A stretch of 55,415 nucleotides of DNA from an uncultured Ruminococcus sp. (lineage in GTDB: Bacteria; Bacillota_A; Clostridia; Oscillospirales; Ruminococcaceae). The notes under the pieces are model-generated. The model was given only the letters and a program-made list of their open reading frames with translations. It was not told the DNA's origin and ran no database searches. Below are positions 1-8,055 of this stretch, piece by piece (positions within the stretch are counted from its first letter, which is position 1; every line of letters begins with the position of its first letter). The translations under genes were made by a program, and so were the position numbers. The DNA lies in contig ONBA01000016.1 of the NCBI GenBank assembly GCA_900315975.1, positions 1 to 55,415 of the forward strand, read 5' to 3'.

Positions 1-94
<94 letters not shown>

Positions 95-103
95 ATAAAT
101 ATT

Positions 104-131
104 GCTCCACCTAATGGTGGAGCTTTTTGTT
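104..131 (+). terminator. Rho-independent terminator of the rRNA operon
   Basis: Perfect 8-bp stem GCTCCACC/GGTGGAGC with loop TAAT, followed by TTTTTGTT, ten bases after the 5S end. The ribosome-binding site of the next gene begins right behind it. Confidence 0.88.
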
Positions 132-143
132 ATGGAGGGAAAA

Positions 144-1694
144 ATGAAAAGCTCAGGGAAAAATGTTATTGTTTCTTTTGCCCCGTATATTCTTTTGTGC
201 ATATACGCATTATGTACCGTTCTTACAACTGTAGTTGAATCTGACGATTTCGTATGGCACTATATTAAATCCAATGACAACCTTTACAAATACCGCGACC
301 CAAATGGTCGGTATTTTTCAAATATCATTACAACTATCATAACCTCTCAGCCAGTCATTAAGGGAATTTTTACCTTTGTTATCCTTGCCGGCACGTTATA
401 CCTGTTCGCTCGCTTACTCGACCACGAAAAAAAACATAGCGGACTTAAAATGTGTTATGTGCTTTCTCTTGTAATTCTTCTCCCTGCGCCGACCTATCGT
501 GAGGCTATACTTTGGACTTCTGCATTCACAAACTATGTGTTCCCGATGATGCTGACTTGCTTGTTCCTTTTATTCTTTTTTAAGGTGCTTTTTACAGATT
601 ATAATTATAAAATATATCACCTGATCTTGTTCCCTGTTATAGGTTTTTGCGGTGGACTTTGTGTTGAACATATTACAGTTTATAATATTCTCATTGGCAT
701 AGTTGCTGTGATACTTTTGAAGGTGAAGAAAAAGAAGATATATTTTGCACCTGTTGCTTACCTGATTTCCGCCTGTGTTGCTGCACTTATGATGTTCAAT
801 AACAATACATATTCTCAGATTGCAGAATCTGGTGATACTCAGGCTATGAGAGCCTTCACTTTCGACTTTACTGACATATTCCATAGTTTCATTTTCGACC
901 TCATGCCGAGATATTCAAAAACAATATGGATAATAAACCTGATAGTTGCGGTTTCATTTGCTTTTATTTATCTTAATAGACCAGAAGTGGTTAAAAAGTC
1001 GAAATATGCTCCGGCTTGTATGGCTATAACGCTTGTTTATGCCGTTTATTCCATTCTCAATGCTACGTATGGTACTTTTACCATTGTGAATGATGCAATG
1101 CGAATACGCGGTGTTGAAACGGCACTCACTTTTCTTTATCTCGTTGCGCTTGCATATCTTATATGGGTCTTCTTTGAACCTGAAAAAAAGCTTAGATTGT
1201 ATTTTTATCTCTTGAGTACAGTGTTGCTGACTGCACCATTTATATTTGTTAAGCCTATCAGCGCACGCTGTTATTTTGCTGAATATATATTCTGGATTCT
1301 TTTTAGCGGAGAGATACTGTTCAGTGTTGCTCATCTTTTTAAGTTGAAAAGCGCTCGATTTGTACCTGTACTTGGAATATGTGCTACAGCTTATGTGTGT
1401 GTGTGGATGATGGGTATAAACATCACAAACAAGTATTACTACAACATCAGATACAATTTCTTCAAGCAGCAGATAGAAGAGGGAAAGCGAACAGATATCA
1501 AAATTGTCGAGTATCCTTATGAGGACTATATACTCGACGATCTTAGTCGTGAAGAATATTGGGAACTTGAACTCGGTCCTGATACAACTTATTTTACGCT
1601 TATCTTCGATTATTACGGTATCGATGCTTATGACATTCCTTTCAAGGAATACACATTCATTTCACCTCTAAACTACTATTATTTAACCAGTTAA
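144..1694 (+). CDS. Polytopic membrane protein, DUF6056-like
   Basis: A 516-residue integral membrane protein with about ten to twelve hydrophobic segments and a soluble tail of about 80 residues. Features that recall DUF6056-type proteins are an early acidic loop (ESDDFVW, then a YRDPNGRYFSN stretch) and an REAILWTSAFTNY motif at the start of a membrane segment. These proteins are thought to resemble membrane glycosyltransferases or polymerases of surface glycans, but no activity can be read here. The start at ATG 144 is chosen because GGAGGG lies five bases upstream; the reading frame is open further upstream only across the rRNA terminator. It stands alone between two terminators, so it is probably monocistronic. 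Confidence 0.8.
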   Translation: MKSSGKNVIVSFAPYILLCIYALCTVLTTVVESDDFVWHYIKSNDNLYKYRDPNGRYFSNIITTIITSQPVIKGIFTFVILAGTLYLFARLLDHEKKHSGLKMCYVLSLVILLPAPTYREAILWTSAFTNYVFPMMLTCLFLLFFFKVLFTDYNYKIYHLILFPVIGFCGGLCVEHITVYNILIGIVAVILLKVKKKKIYFAPVAYLISACVAALMMFNNNTYSQIAESGDTQAMRAFTFDFTDIFHSFIFDLMPRYSKTIWIINLIVAVSFAFIYLNRPEVVKKSKYAPACMAITLVYAVYSILNATYGTFTIVNDAMRIRGVETALTFLYLVALAYLIWVFFEPEKKLRLYFYLLSTVLLTAPFIFVKPISARCYFAEYIFWILFSGEILFSVAHLFKLKSARFVPVLGICATAYVCVWMMGINITNKYYYNIRYNFFKQQIEEGKRTDIKIVEYPYEDYILDDLSREEYWELELGPDTTYFTLIFDYYGIDAYDIPFKEYTFISPLNYYYLTS

Positions 1695-1705
1695 TAAACG
1701 GACAA

Positions 1706-1739
1706 CGGCGGTCGGAGTAATCCGACCGCCGCTATCTTT
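1706..1739 (+). terminator. Rho-independent terminator
   Basis: Perfect 11-bp stem CGGCGGTCGGA/TCCGACCGCCG with loop GTAA, followed by CTATCTTTT, 12 bases after the stop of the membrane protein gene. Confidence 0.88.
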
Positions 1740-1752
1740 TAGGGTGGTTTAT

Positions 1753-1836
1753 ATGAAAAATGAAGAAATCTTATTTATTGCTTTCTATGATATTATTATA
1801 GCCTGTATTTATGAAAAGATGGTGAAAAAGATCTGA
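1753..1836 (+). CDS. Possible 27-residue hydrophobic peptide
   Basis: A short frame starts at ATG 1753 behind AGGGTGG and encodes a 27-residue peptide with a hydrophobic centre (ILFIAFYDIIIACIY) and a basic end (KMVKK). Composition would fit a small membrane peptide. No homologue is recognised, no clear promoter is seen, and it may be chance. Confidence 0.25.
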   Translation: MKNEEILFIAFYDIIIACIYEKMVKKI

Positions 1837-1884
1837 AAAGAGGGTGTCTCACTTGTAAACATTTTTATACTAAATTATGAATGG

Positions 1885-1920
1885 AAAAAACTCCCTCCGA
1901 TATAATTTCGGAGGGAGTTT
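1885..1920 (-). terminator. Terminator of the downstream-oriented surface protein gene
   Basis: 10-bp stem CTCCCTCCGA/TCGGAGGGAG at 1891-1917, with an A-run on the left that reads as a U-run on the minus strand. It lies 17 bases beyond the stop of the minus-strand gene. Confidence 0.85.
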
Positions 1921-1933
1921 TCATATTTTGTGA

Positions 1934-4210
1934 TTACTCGTTGTCTGTTATTTCAAATGTTATCTCAATGGTCTTCCACTTGCCGATGTTATCAGCGTTG
2001 ATAGCATTCTTGAAGCCTTCTAACTCATCTTCCAGATACTCAATATATGTTGGATCAGCGTAGATAAATGCTTCAAGACCAAATTCATTTGTGAACATTG
2101 CATCATTTTCGATAGCGATGTCTTTGCCGTCGATCTTTACGCTCTTGATCTTTATTTTAGCTTCCTCTTCAGCATCATTGAGTGCGATTCCGAGAACTGA
2201 GAAACCATTGGGTTCAGAGTCACCGGCGTCAATTGAAACTGTGTAAGTTCCGTTACCCTTTACAGTAGCAAATTTGCTTCCCTTTGCGAGGTCGTTTGAG
2301 CCAAAGCCGAGATAGTACTGAGAGTACTGTTTGTCAGCTACGATTATATATGCCTCGTCGTACTCAGGAGAGATGTAGTCATCACTGTCGAAGCTGTATG
2401 TTGTGTCTGTTGCAGTAGTTGTAGTAGTTGTTGATTTTGATGATGAATCAGATTTAGTTGTTGTCTTGGGGGCTGATGAAGAATCGTCGTCATCCCAGTC
2501 GTAATCATAGTCGTAGTCATCATCGTCCCAGTCATAGTTATTTTTATGGGAATCGAACACATTTTTACCGATAGCCTTTGCACTATCATCAGCAAGGTCT
2601 TCCTCTAAGCCTATCTTTTCAAGTATATCTCTTACGAAGTCCTCGAATTCGTCACGTGTTACATACTCCTTGATAACGTCTTCCATTTCGCCGGGCTCGT
2701 CAAGCATTACAGCCTTATTCTTTGAAGGAATTTCCGGATCAGCGCCGTTCTTAACACCGATTGTAAAGGTGATCCTGCCGTAGTCTGTTCCGTCAATGAT
2801 AACATCACCGGCAATTGACTGGCTGTCACCGTCAGTAGTGAAGTCGATAGCGATCGGGTCGTCAACATCGGGGATAGTGAATTTTGTCTTTGCGTTGAAG
2901 TAACCGAAGTCCTTGTTAACGATTTCAAAGTCGTCGAATTCGATAGAAGCAGTTTCATCGTCAGAAGTGAAGTTGATATTGCCTGAGTAAACGTCGTTCA
3001 CGCCGTCGGCAGTGAGCTCGATCTCAAACTCGGGTTCCTTGTCGCCGTCGAGGAGATAGGACTCACCGCGAACCTTGTCGCCGTCCTTACCTATGATAGC
3101 CATGAACTCTTCATAGTCGTCCTCGCCTGTTACCTTGACACCTCTTATCTTGCCCTTAGCGTCGATATAGGTGCTTACTGTAATGACCTCGTCTCCGAAG
3201 TTTTCCTCAGCAGCATCGTTTATCTCATCGAGAGCTTCATCGAGTGCATTATCGTATTCCTTAGAAGAAACAGCACCGAGTCTGTCGACCATGATTTCCT
3301 TGAGGAGTTCATCGTCCTTAGCGGACTCAATGAAGTTCTTAGCTATTTCATGTGCTTTTTTCTCGTCTATTTCGACTGAAACTACAGCGTAGTTCATGTC
3401 GATATCGTTTATAGTTACGGTCTCTTTCTTATTGAGCGTAACATCGCCAACGCAGTCGTTCCATACCTTAACATAGCGTGCAGCTTCCAGCTCTATTTCT
3501 TCGGGAGTGATAACAGAAGCGGGGTCCTGCATAGCCTTTTTGTATGATTCGATAAGAGTTTTTTCACTATCGTCGTAGGAATTTTCCTCAATAAGTTTTC
3601 CAGCGTCAACACCGAGCCACTTTTCAGTAAGCTCGGGGATACGAACGAAGTAATCCATAGCTGACGAATCAGAAGCGATTTCACAGGTAACAAGTCTGTC
3701 GCTGTTGAGGTCAACATAGAGGCTGCCGTCGATGAGGCTGTTCTTGGTCTGTCCCTCAGCGCCGAGGTTGATAGAATCGATATTCTGAATAATGTCTATT
3801 ACCTGACTATCTTCTTCGTACTCGTCATCGAGGTCCATTTCGTCGATAATGAGGTCTTTGAGGTCGTCAGTAGGTTCATACTTTACAGAGAAGTTAGTGG
3901 TCTGACCCTCGTCAATCTTATCCAGTCCCTTCTGATATGACTCCGCAAATTTCTTTGCAAAGTTGTTTGCGTTTTCTTCGTTTACCCAAGCGTAGTACTT
4001 TTCAGGGCTTGAGACGCGCATCTTGACCTGATTCTTTACGAAGTCAGAGAGGCAGTAAGCAGCGACTCCGCCGCCTGCAACGACTGTTACAGCGCCTGCT
4101 GTGACAACAGCAACGATACCGGCGATAAGTCCGGTGTGACTTTTCTTGACTGTTTCAACTCCGGTAACTACGTCGCCCATGTTATTGTTAAAATTGTTGT
4201 AATCCGGCAT
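1934..4210 (-). CDS. Large membrane-anchored surface protein of unknown function
   Basis: A 758-residue protein not recognised as a known family. The start at 4210 is chosen for an ideal AAAGGAGGAG eight bases upstream. Residues about 27-52 form one membrane segment (GLIAGIVAVVTAG...), preceded by a short Asn-rich cytoplasmic end, so the rest should lie outside the cell. A long acidic body is followed near residues 595-640 by a striking Asp/Tyr/Trp-rich stretch (YDWDDDDYDYDYDWDDDD) and a Ser/Thr linker. A separate C-terminal module of about 130 residues has beta-rich, carbohydrate-module-like spacing. The Thr linker is like those of the cellulosomal proteins, but no dockerin or cohesin is seen. 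It is monocistronic, with its own promoter and terminator. Confidence 0.75.
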   Translation of the reverse strand: MPDYNNFNNNMGDVVTGVETVKKSHTGLIAGIVAVVTAGAVTVVAGGGVAAYCLSDFVKNQVKMRVSSPEKYYAWVNEENANNFAKKFAESYQKGLDKIDEGQTTNFSVKYEPTDDLKDLIIDEMDLDDEYEEDSQVIDIIQNIDSINLGAEGQTKNSLIDGSLYVDLNSDRLVTCEIASDSSAMDYFVRIPELTEKWLGVDAGKLIEENSYDDSEKTLIESYKKAMQDPASVITPEEIELEAARYVKVWNDCVGDVTLNKKETVTINDIDMNYAVVSVEIDEKKAHEIAKNFIESAKDDELLKEIMVDRLGAVSSKEYDNALDEALDEINDAAEENFGDEVITVSTYIDAKGKIRGVKVTGEDDYEEFMAIIGKDGDKVRGESYLLDGDKEPEFEIELTADGVNDVYSGNINFTSDDETASIEFDDFEIVNKDFGYFNAKTKFTIPDVDDPIAIDFTTDGDSQSIAGDVIIDGTDYGRITFTIGVKNGADPEIPSKNKAVMLDEPGEMEDVIKEYVTRDEFEDFVRDILEKIGLEEDLADDSAKAIGKNVFDSHKNNYDWDDDDYDYDYDWDDDDSSSAPKTTTKSDSSSKSTTTTTTATDTTYSFDSDDYISPEYDEAYIIVADKQYSQYYLGFGSNDLAKGSKFATVKGNGTYTVSIDAGDSEPNGFSVLGIALNDAEEEAKIKIKSVKIDGKDIAIENDAMFTNEFGLEAFIYADPTYIEYLEDELEGFKNAINADNIGKWKTIEITFEITDNE

Positions 4211-4284
4211 TAGTGACTCCTCCTTTAAAGGTGTGTGAAAAAAGTTTTTTTCTAATTCATATTGACAATTAATTTGCCTTTTTA

Positions 4285-4313
4285 ATACTATCACAAAATA
4301 ATCTTCATGTCAA
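4285..4313 (-). promoter_or_regulatory. Sigma-A-like promoter of the surface protein gene
   Basis: Read on the minus strand: TTGACA (4308-4313), 17-base spacer, TAGTAT (4285-4290), about 75 bases before the start codon. Confidence 0.65.
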
Positions 4314-4342
4314 TGGAAAAACCGTATTTTCGCCGAAATGTA

Positions 4343-4388
4343 TTACATTTGTCCATTTTTGTATTACAAATGTAACCTTGTATACAAA
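4343..4388. promoter_or_regulatory. Inverted repeat and palindrome between divergent genes
   Basis: Arms TTACATTTGT (4343-4352) and ACAAATGTAA (4366-4375) are perfectly complementary across 13 bases, followed at once by the palindrome TTGTATACAA (4379-4388). They lie in the 318-base space between the surface protein gene and the DUF1836 regulator, upstream of both promoters. An operator for the regulator is plausible; nothing shows which protein binds. Confidence 0.5.
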
Positions 4389-4475
4389 TATATAATATAA
4401 TGTGAAAAAACGAGTAATAATGAGATATATTATAAAAAATCAGCGAAAACCGGTTAAAATATCAATAGATGATAC

Positions 4476-4504
4476 TTGCGGTTCGAATGAACTTGTGGTA
4501 TAAT
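4476..4504 (+). promoter_or_regulatory. Sigma-A-like promoter of the DUF1836 gene
   Basis: TTGCGG (4476-4481), 17-base spacer, TATAAT (4499-4504). The start codon follows 24 bases later with AGGAGGG between. Confidence 0.7.
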
Positions 4505-4528
4505 CAAAGTACTGCTTAGGAGGGACTT

Positions 4529-5092
4529 ATGAAAAGATTGATACCTGGTACGACTATGAAATATACACCGCAGGCAAGAAATGCTGCGTTTTCACTTATA
4601 TCACCTGTACTCGAAGCTACCGGCGGACTCACGCTATCACAGCTTTCAAAGCTCTCAGGACTTGAAGGTTCAACTATCCAAAACTGGATAAAGCGAGGCT
4701 GGGTCTCTTCGACAAAGGGAAAGAAGTATTCCGAGCAGCAGGTGCTGCGTATACTTCTTATAAATATGCTAAGGGGAGCGATGAAACTTGAAAGTATCGT
4801 CAATCTCATGGCTTATATCAATGGAGACGTTGAGGACACGTCCGACGATATTATCGACGAGATAACGCTTTATAATATCCTCTGCCGTATCATATTCACC
4901 GCTGAGGATGAAGGTGCATTTGCGCCTGATATAATACAAAAGCTTATAGCACGTGAGCTTCGTGAATGTGCTGACGACATTATTTCTGACGAGGATAAGA
5001 TTCAGAAAGCGCTGTATGTAATGGTTATGGCATACCGCAGTGCCTGCCTGAAAGCGGAAGTAGAAAAGGGAATGGCGGAGATATCGTTATGA
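4529..5092 (+). CDS. DUF1836 (MerR-like helix-turn-helix) regulator
   Basis: A 187-residue protein of the DUF1836 family. Residues about 30-60 (LTLSQLSKLSGLEGSTIQNW followed by IKRGWV) form a MerR-like winged helix-turn-helix, then YSEQQVLRILLINMLR leads into a helical effector or dimer region. DUF1836 proteins are common in Clostridia and are presumed DNA-binding regulators of unknown target. Start at ATG 4529 with AGGAGGG seven bases before. The inverted repeats upstream could be its own operator (inference). Confidence 0.88.
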   Translation: MKRLIPGTTMKYTPQARNAAFSLISPVLEATGGLTLSQLSKLSGLEGSTIQNWIKRGWVSSTKGKKYSEQQVLRILLINMLRGAMKLESIVNLMAYINGDVEDTSDDIIDEITLYNILCRIIFTAEDEGAFAPDIIQKLIARELRECADDIISDEDKIQKALYVMVMAYRSACLKAEVEKGMAEISL

Positions 5093-5157
5093 TTTTGCCG
5101 TAACAGATTGAAGCGTTTGCTTGTCTGTCGGATATAGGGAAAAGCTTTATAAAGCTG

Positions 5158-5192
5158 AAAAGGAGACGTAGGGGTGCGTCTCCTTTTGGTTT
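5158..5192 (+). terminator. Rho-independent terminator
   Basis: Stem AAAAGGAGACG/CGTCTCCTTTT with an 8-base loop, followed by GGTTT. It lies 66 bases after the DUF1836 gene. Confidence 0.8.
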
Positions 5193-5242
5193 ATGTATGA
5201 AAAAAGTTCCGCATATATTAAGCATGACTTTTTCGGCAAGCA

Positions 5243-5268
5243 GAAAGCCCCGCATTTGCGGGGCTTTC
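5243..5268 (-). terminator. Hairpin terminator after the GH5 gene
   Basis: Perfect 11-bp stem GAAAGCCCCGC/GCGGGGCTTTC with a 4-base loop, 27 bases past the stop of the minus-strand cellulase gene. The U-run on that strand is weak, so it may act in either direction. Confidence 0.65.
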
Positions 5269-5294
5269 ATAATGATTGTAAATCAGTTTATGCG

Positions 5295-7181
5295 TTAGTC
5301 AGTGCGTACAGGAAGCTTTGTGTAAATCTTCGCGTCAAGCTTCTGGATAGCAAGAGCGTCCTGACCTGTAATGCCGTCTCCGGGATTGCAGCAGTCAGCA
5401 TTTTCTTTTGCCTTATCAGTAAGCGCATACTTATCCTTGTTGCCGATGTACTGAAGGATAGTTACAGCATCTGCTATCGTGACGTCTTTATCAAGATTCG
5501 CATCGCCATACAGAATGCTGCCAGAATTAGTACTGCCACTACTACTGACGGTAGTTGTGTAGATAGTAGATGTTGTGGAAGAAGTCTTTACTGTAGAAGT
5601 TGTTGTTGTCTTCTTCTCAGTTGAAGCAGTTGTAGTAGTTGTTGTAGGTCTTATTGTAGTTGTGACTACTTCTGTGGTTGTTGAAGATGGGTCAGCGTTT
5701 ATAGGAGTACCGTTGCCCTTCTTGCCGCCGTCGAGGTTACTTCCCTCAGTGCTTGCGTACTTTGTATAGAACTCATTGAGTGAGATACCGTTTGAGCCGA
5801 GAGCTACCTGATGGTCGAGACCAATGTACTTTCCGGAAGAAGCAGTCTGCCAGAGAGCTTCCTCGAAGAGCTCGTACTTAGGCTCATTCCACTTGATATC
5901 GGTACCAGAACCTGCTGAGAACTGGAGACCGTCCCAGAGTCCGCCTGTATCGCCGGAGTTTGTATTGAGACACCAGAAAGTATGGTTGATATGGTGCTTT
6001 ATCATGTAGTCACGGAGAAGAGTCATCCACTTCTGGTTTTCCTTTCCGTCCATATGACCGCCCCACTCGCCGATAAGCTCAGGACCGATTTCCTCGGCAT
6101 TGATGTATGCCCATGTATCGTACCAGTAATCGTCAAGGAGAGTCTTTTCAGTGAAATCCTTATCAAACCATGTCTGAGCGTAAACTGACGGACCGTAATC
6201 GTGAGGTGAGTAAACTATCTGTGAAGTACCCTGCTTGGGCTTAATGGGATATTCTCTTGCGCCGCGGAAGTTACCGCCCCACCATGCACCGATGTAAGGA
6301 GAGTTGTCACGTCTGTCGGGCATACCCCAGTAGTCGCCCTCCATAGCACCGCTCAGCGACTGCTCAACACCTTCAACGAGGATAAGAGCGTGTGGGTTAA
6401 CGTCGAGGATAGCCTCTGCACACTTTGTAGCTGCATAAGCCCAGTTGTTCTCGTCAGTAGAGCCGTCCCACTTAGCGGCTTCGTCGCCTTCCTGACCCTT
6501 GCCGTGAGGCTCGTTCTTTAGGTCGTAAGCGAGGAGAGTATCGTCGTTTTTGTACTTGTCAGCAAGCCATACGAGAGAGTCTATCCATACGTCGGTAGTT
6601 ACTCCGGCCTTGCCGTACCAGAGGTTGTAGTTGTGACCTGAGTTGTCAGTGTGCGGGCTGTGGATATCGATGAATGCCTTGATGCCGTACTTCTTGCACT
6701 TCTTCATCATGATGTCGAATACCTGCATACTGTCTACAGGAGTTTTTCCGTCCGGACCGCAGAAGTCTGCATTGATAGTGAAAGCAGGGTCAGTGTTAGC
6801 GGAGAAGCTGCTTACCGGATTGGGTTTTCCGTTCATCCATGAAACTATAAGCTCTGTGGAAATAGGAAAACGGATGATGTTGATACCGCGGTCAGCGATT
6901 TCGCGGAGACAGTCGTCAGCGTCTGCACTCCAGAGGTAATGCGGACAAGCTTCGTTACAGTTGAAACCGAACCAGTTTGCACCTGTGAGCCATACCTCGT
7001 TGCCGTTAGCGTCGTAGAGACGGCTTCCCTCAGCGTGGAGCCAGTCGTCGTTGCCGTCATCGACCGCGTAAGAAGTTACACCGGGCGATGTCATGACTGC
7101 GGAAAAGCTCGAAGCAGCGCCTGAAACGGTCAGTGCAGCAGCCGAGGCAACAGCAGCCATTGCCTTGAAAAATCTGTTCAT
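5295..7181 (-). CDS. Secreted GH5 cellulase with C-terminal dockerin
   Basis: A 628-residue secreted glycoside hydrolase family 5 enzyme, probably an endo-beta-1,4-glucanase of the GH5_1 type (GANWFGFNCNE, as in Acidothermus E1). A signal peptide spans residues 1-30. The catalytic domain, about 45-480, shows the acid/base Glu224 in LKNEPHG and the nucleophile Glu372 in IGEWGG. A Thr-rich linker (about 500-555) leads to a dockerin at 559-628 with GDANLDKDVTIADAVTILQ in the first calcium loop and a divergent second half containing CC and TGQDAL. The dockerin is closely similar to that of ScaC, so both probably use the same cohesin class. Start 7181 has AGAGGGG before it; upstream in-frame codons lack a site. 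It has its own promoter. Confidence 0.93.
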   Translation of the reverse strand: MNRFFKAMAAVASAAALTVSGAASSFSAVMTSPGVTSYAVDDGNDDWLHAEGSRLYDANGNEVWLTGANWFGFNCNEACPHYLWSADADDCLREIADRGINIIRFPISTELIVSWMNGKPNPVSSFSANTDPAFTINADFCGPDGKTPVDSMQVFDIMMKKCKKYGIKAFIDIHSPHTDNSGHNYNLWYGKAGVTTDVWIDSLVWLADKYKNDDTLLAYDLKNEPHGKGQEGDEAAKWDGSTDENNWAYAATKCAEAILDVNPHALILVEGVEQSLSGAMEGDYWGMPDRRDNSPYIGAWWGGNFRGAREYPIKPKQGTSQIVYSPHDYGPSVYAQTWFDKDFTEKTLLDDYWYDTWAYINAEEIGPELIGEWGGHMDGKENQKWMTLLRDYMIKHHINHTFWCLNTNSGDTGGLWDGLQFSAGSGTDIKWNEPKYELFEEALWQTASSGKYIGLDHQVALGSNGISLNEFYTKYASTEGSNLDGGKKGNGTPINADPSSTTTEVVTTTIRPTTTTTTASTEKKTTTTSTVKTSSTTSTIYTTTVSSSGSTNSGSILYGDANLDKDVTIADAVTILQYIGNKDKYALTDKAKENADCCNPGDGITGQDALAIQKLDAKIYTKLPVRTD

Positions 7182-7236
7182 TGGTATTTCCCCTCTCATG
7201 GATACCGGAATTTTTTTATGGTATCCTGTTAGCTTT

Positions 7237-7265
7237 ATTTTAACATTCATGGGGGAAAATGTCAA
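7237..7265 (-). promoter_or_regulatory. Sigma-A-like promoter of the GH5 gene
   Basis: Minus strand: TTGACA (7260-7265), 17-base spacer, TAAAAT (7237-7242), about 55 bases before the start codon. Confidence 0.75.
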
Positions 7266-7306
7266 CAGAAATATTATGAAAAATCGCAAAAAACGCGAAT
7301 ATCAAG

Positions 7307-7335
7307 TTGCATTTTTCTTATGGATATATTATACT
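7307..7335 (+). promoter_or_regulatory. Sigma-A-like promoter of the two-component operon
   Basis: TTGCAT (7307-7312), 17-base spacer, TATACT (7330-7335), 39 bases before the response regulator start and divergent from the GH5 promoter. Confidence 0.7.
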
Positions 7336-7374
7336 AATTATATAGCGGAAAATAATGCGGCGGAGGTGACGGAT

Positions 7375-8055
7375 ATGATATATCTGCTTGAAGACGAAAG
7401 CGGCATACGCAATTTTGTGCTGTATGCGCTGAACAATTCCGGATTTGAAGCGGAGGGGTTTGAGACTCCTTCCGCGTTTTATAAAGCAATGGAGGAGCGG
7501 CTGCCCGACCTGCTTCTGCTTGATATCATGCTGCCCGAGGAAGATGGTGTAACGATACTGAAAAAGCTGCGGAGCGAGAGTAAGACGCGGAAAATGCCGA
7601 TAATACTGCTGACTGCAAAGAGTACCGAATTCGACAAGGTAACAGGTCTTGACAGCGGTGCTGACGACTATATCACGAAGCCATTCGGTACTATGGAACT
7701 TATTTCGCGTATCAAGGCACTTCTGCGCCGCACGTATGACACTGATACTGCCGAAACTCTTACCGCAGGCGGCATAACAGCAGTACCGTCGCGGCACGAG
7801 GTCAGCTGTAACGGTGAGCGTGTGACACTCACACTCAAAGAGTATGAGCTGCTTATCACGCTGCTGAGAGACCGTGGAGAGGTGTTTTCGCGTGAACAGC
7901 TTCTCCGCAGGATATGGGGGTATGATTTCACAGGCGAGAGCCGTACTGTCGATGTACACATACGTACCCTTCGCTCAAAGCTCGGAGACTGCGGCGACGT
8001 TATAGAAACTGTCCGCGGAGTAGGCTACAGGATAGGGGGCGGAGCGATTGACTAA
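7375..8055 (+). CDS. OmpR/PhoB-family response regulator
   Basis: A 226-residue response regulator. The receiver domain (1-115) has Asp50 in LLLDIMLPEEDG as phosphoacceptor and Lys102 in ITKPFG. The C-terminal winged helix (about 130-224) ends with RTVDVHIRTLRSKLGD and ETVRGVGYRIG, typical of the PhoB/PhoP class. Start ATG 7375 is chosen for GGAGGTGACGG before it and because the receiver fold begins there (MIYLLEDE). The kinase gene overlaps its end by 8 bases, so the pair should be co-transcribed and translationally coupled. PhoP/PhoR-like; the signal cannot be read. Confidence 0.93.
   Translation: MIYLLEDESGIRNFVLYALNNSGFEAEGFETPSAFYKAMEERLPDLLLLDIMLPEEDGVTILKKLRSESKTRKMPIILLTAKSTEFDKVTGLDSGADDYITKPFGTMELISRIKALLRRTYDTDTAETLTAGGITAVPSRHEVSCNGERVTLTLKEYELLITLLRDRGEVFSREQLLRRIWGYDFTGESRTVDVHIRTLRSKLGDCGDVIETVRGVGYRIGGGAID

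Noticed and set aside
6643..6939. Plus-strand open frames inside the GH5 gene
   Set aside because: They mirror the GH5 coding frame, lack ribosome-binding sites and have no recognisable motif.
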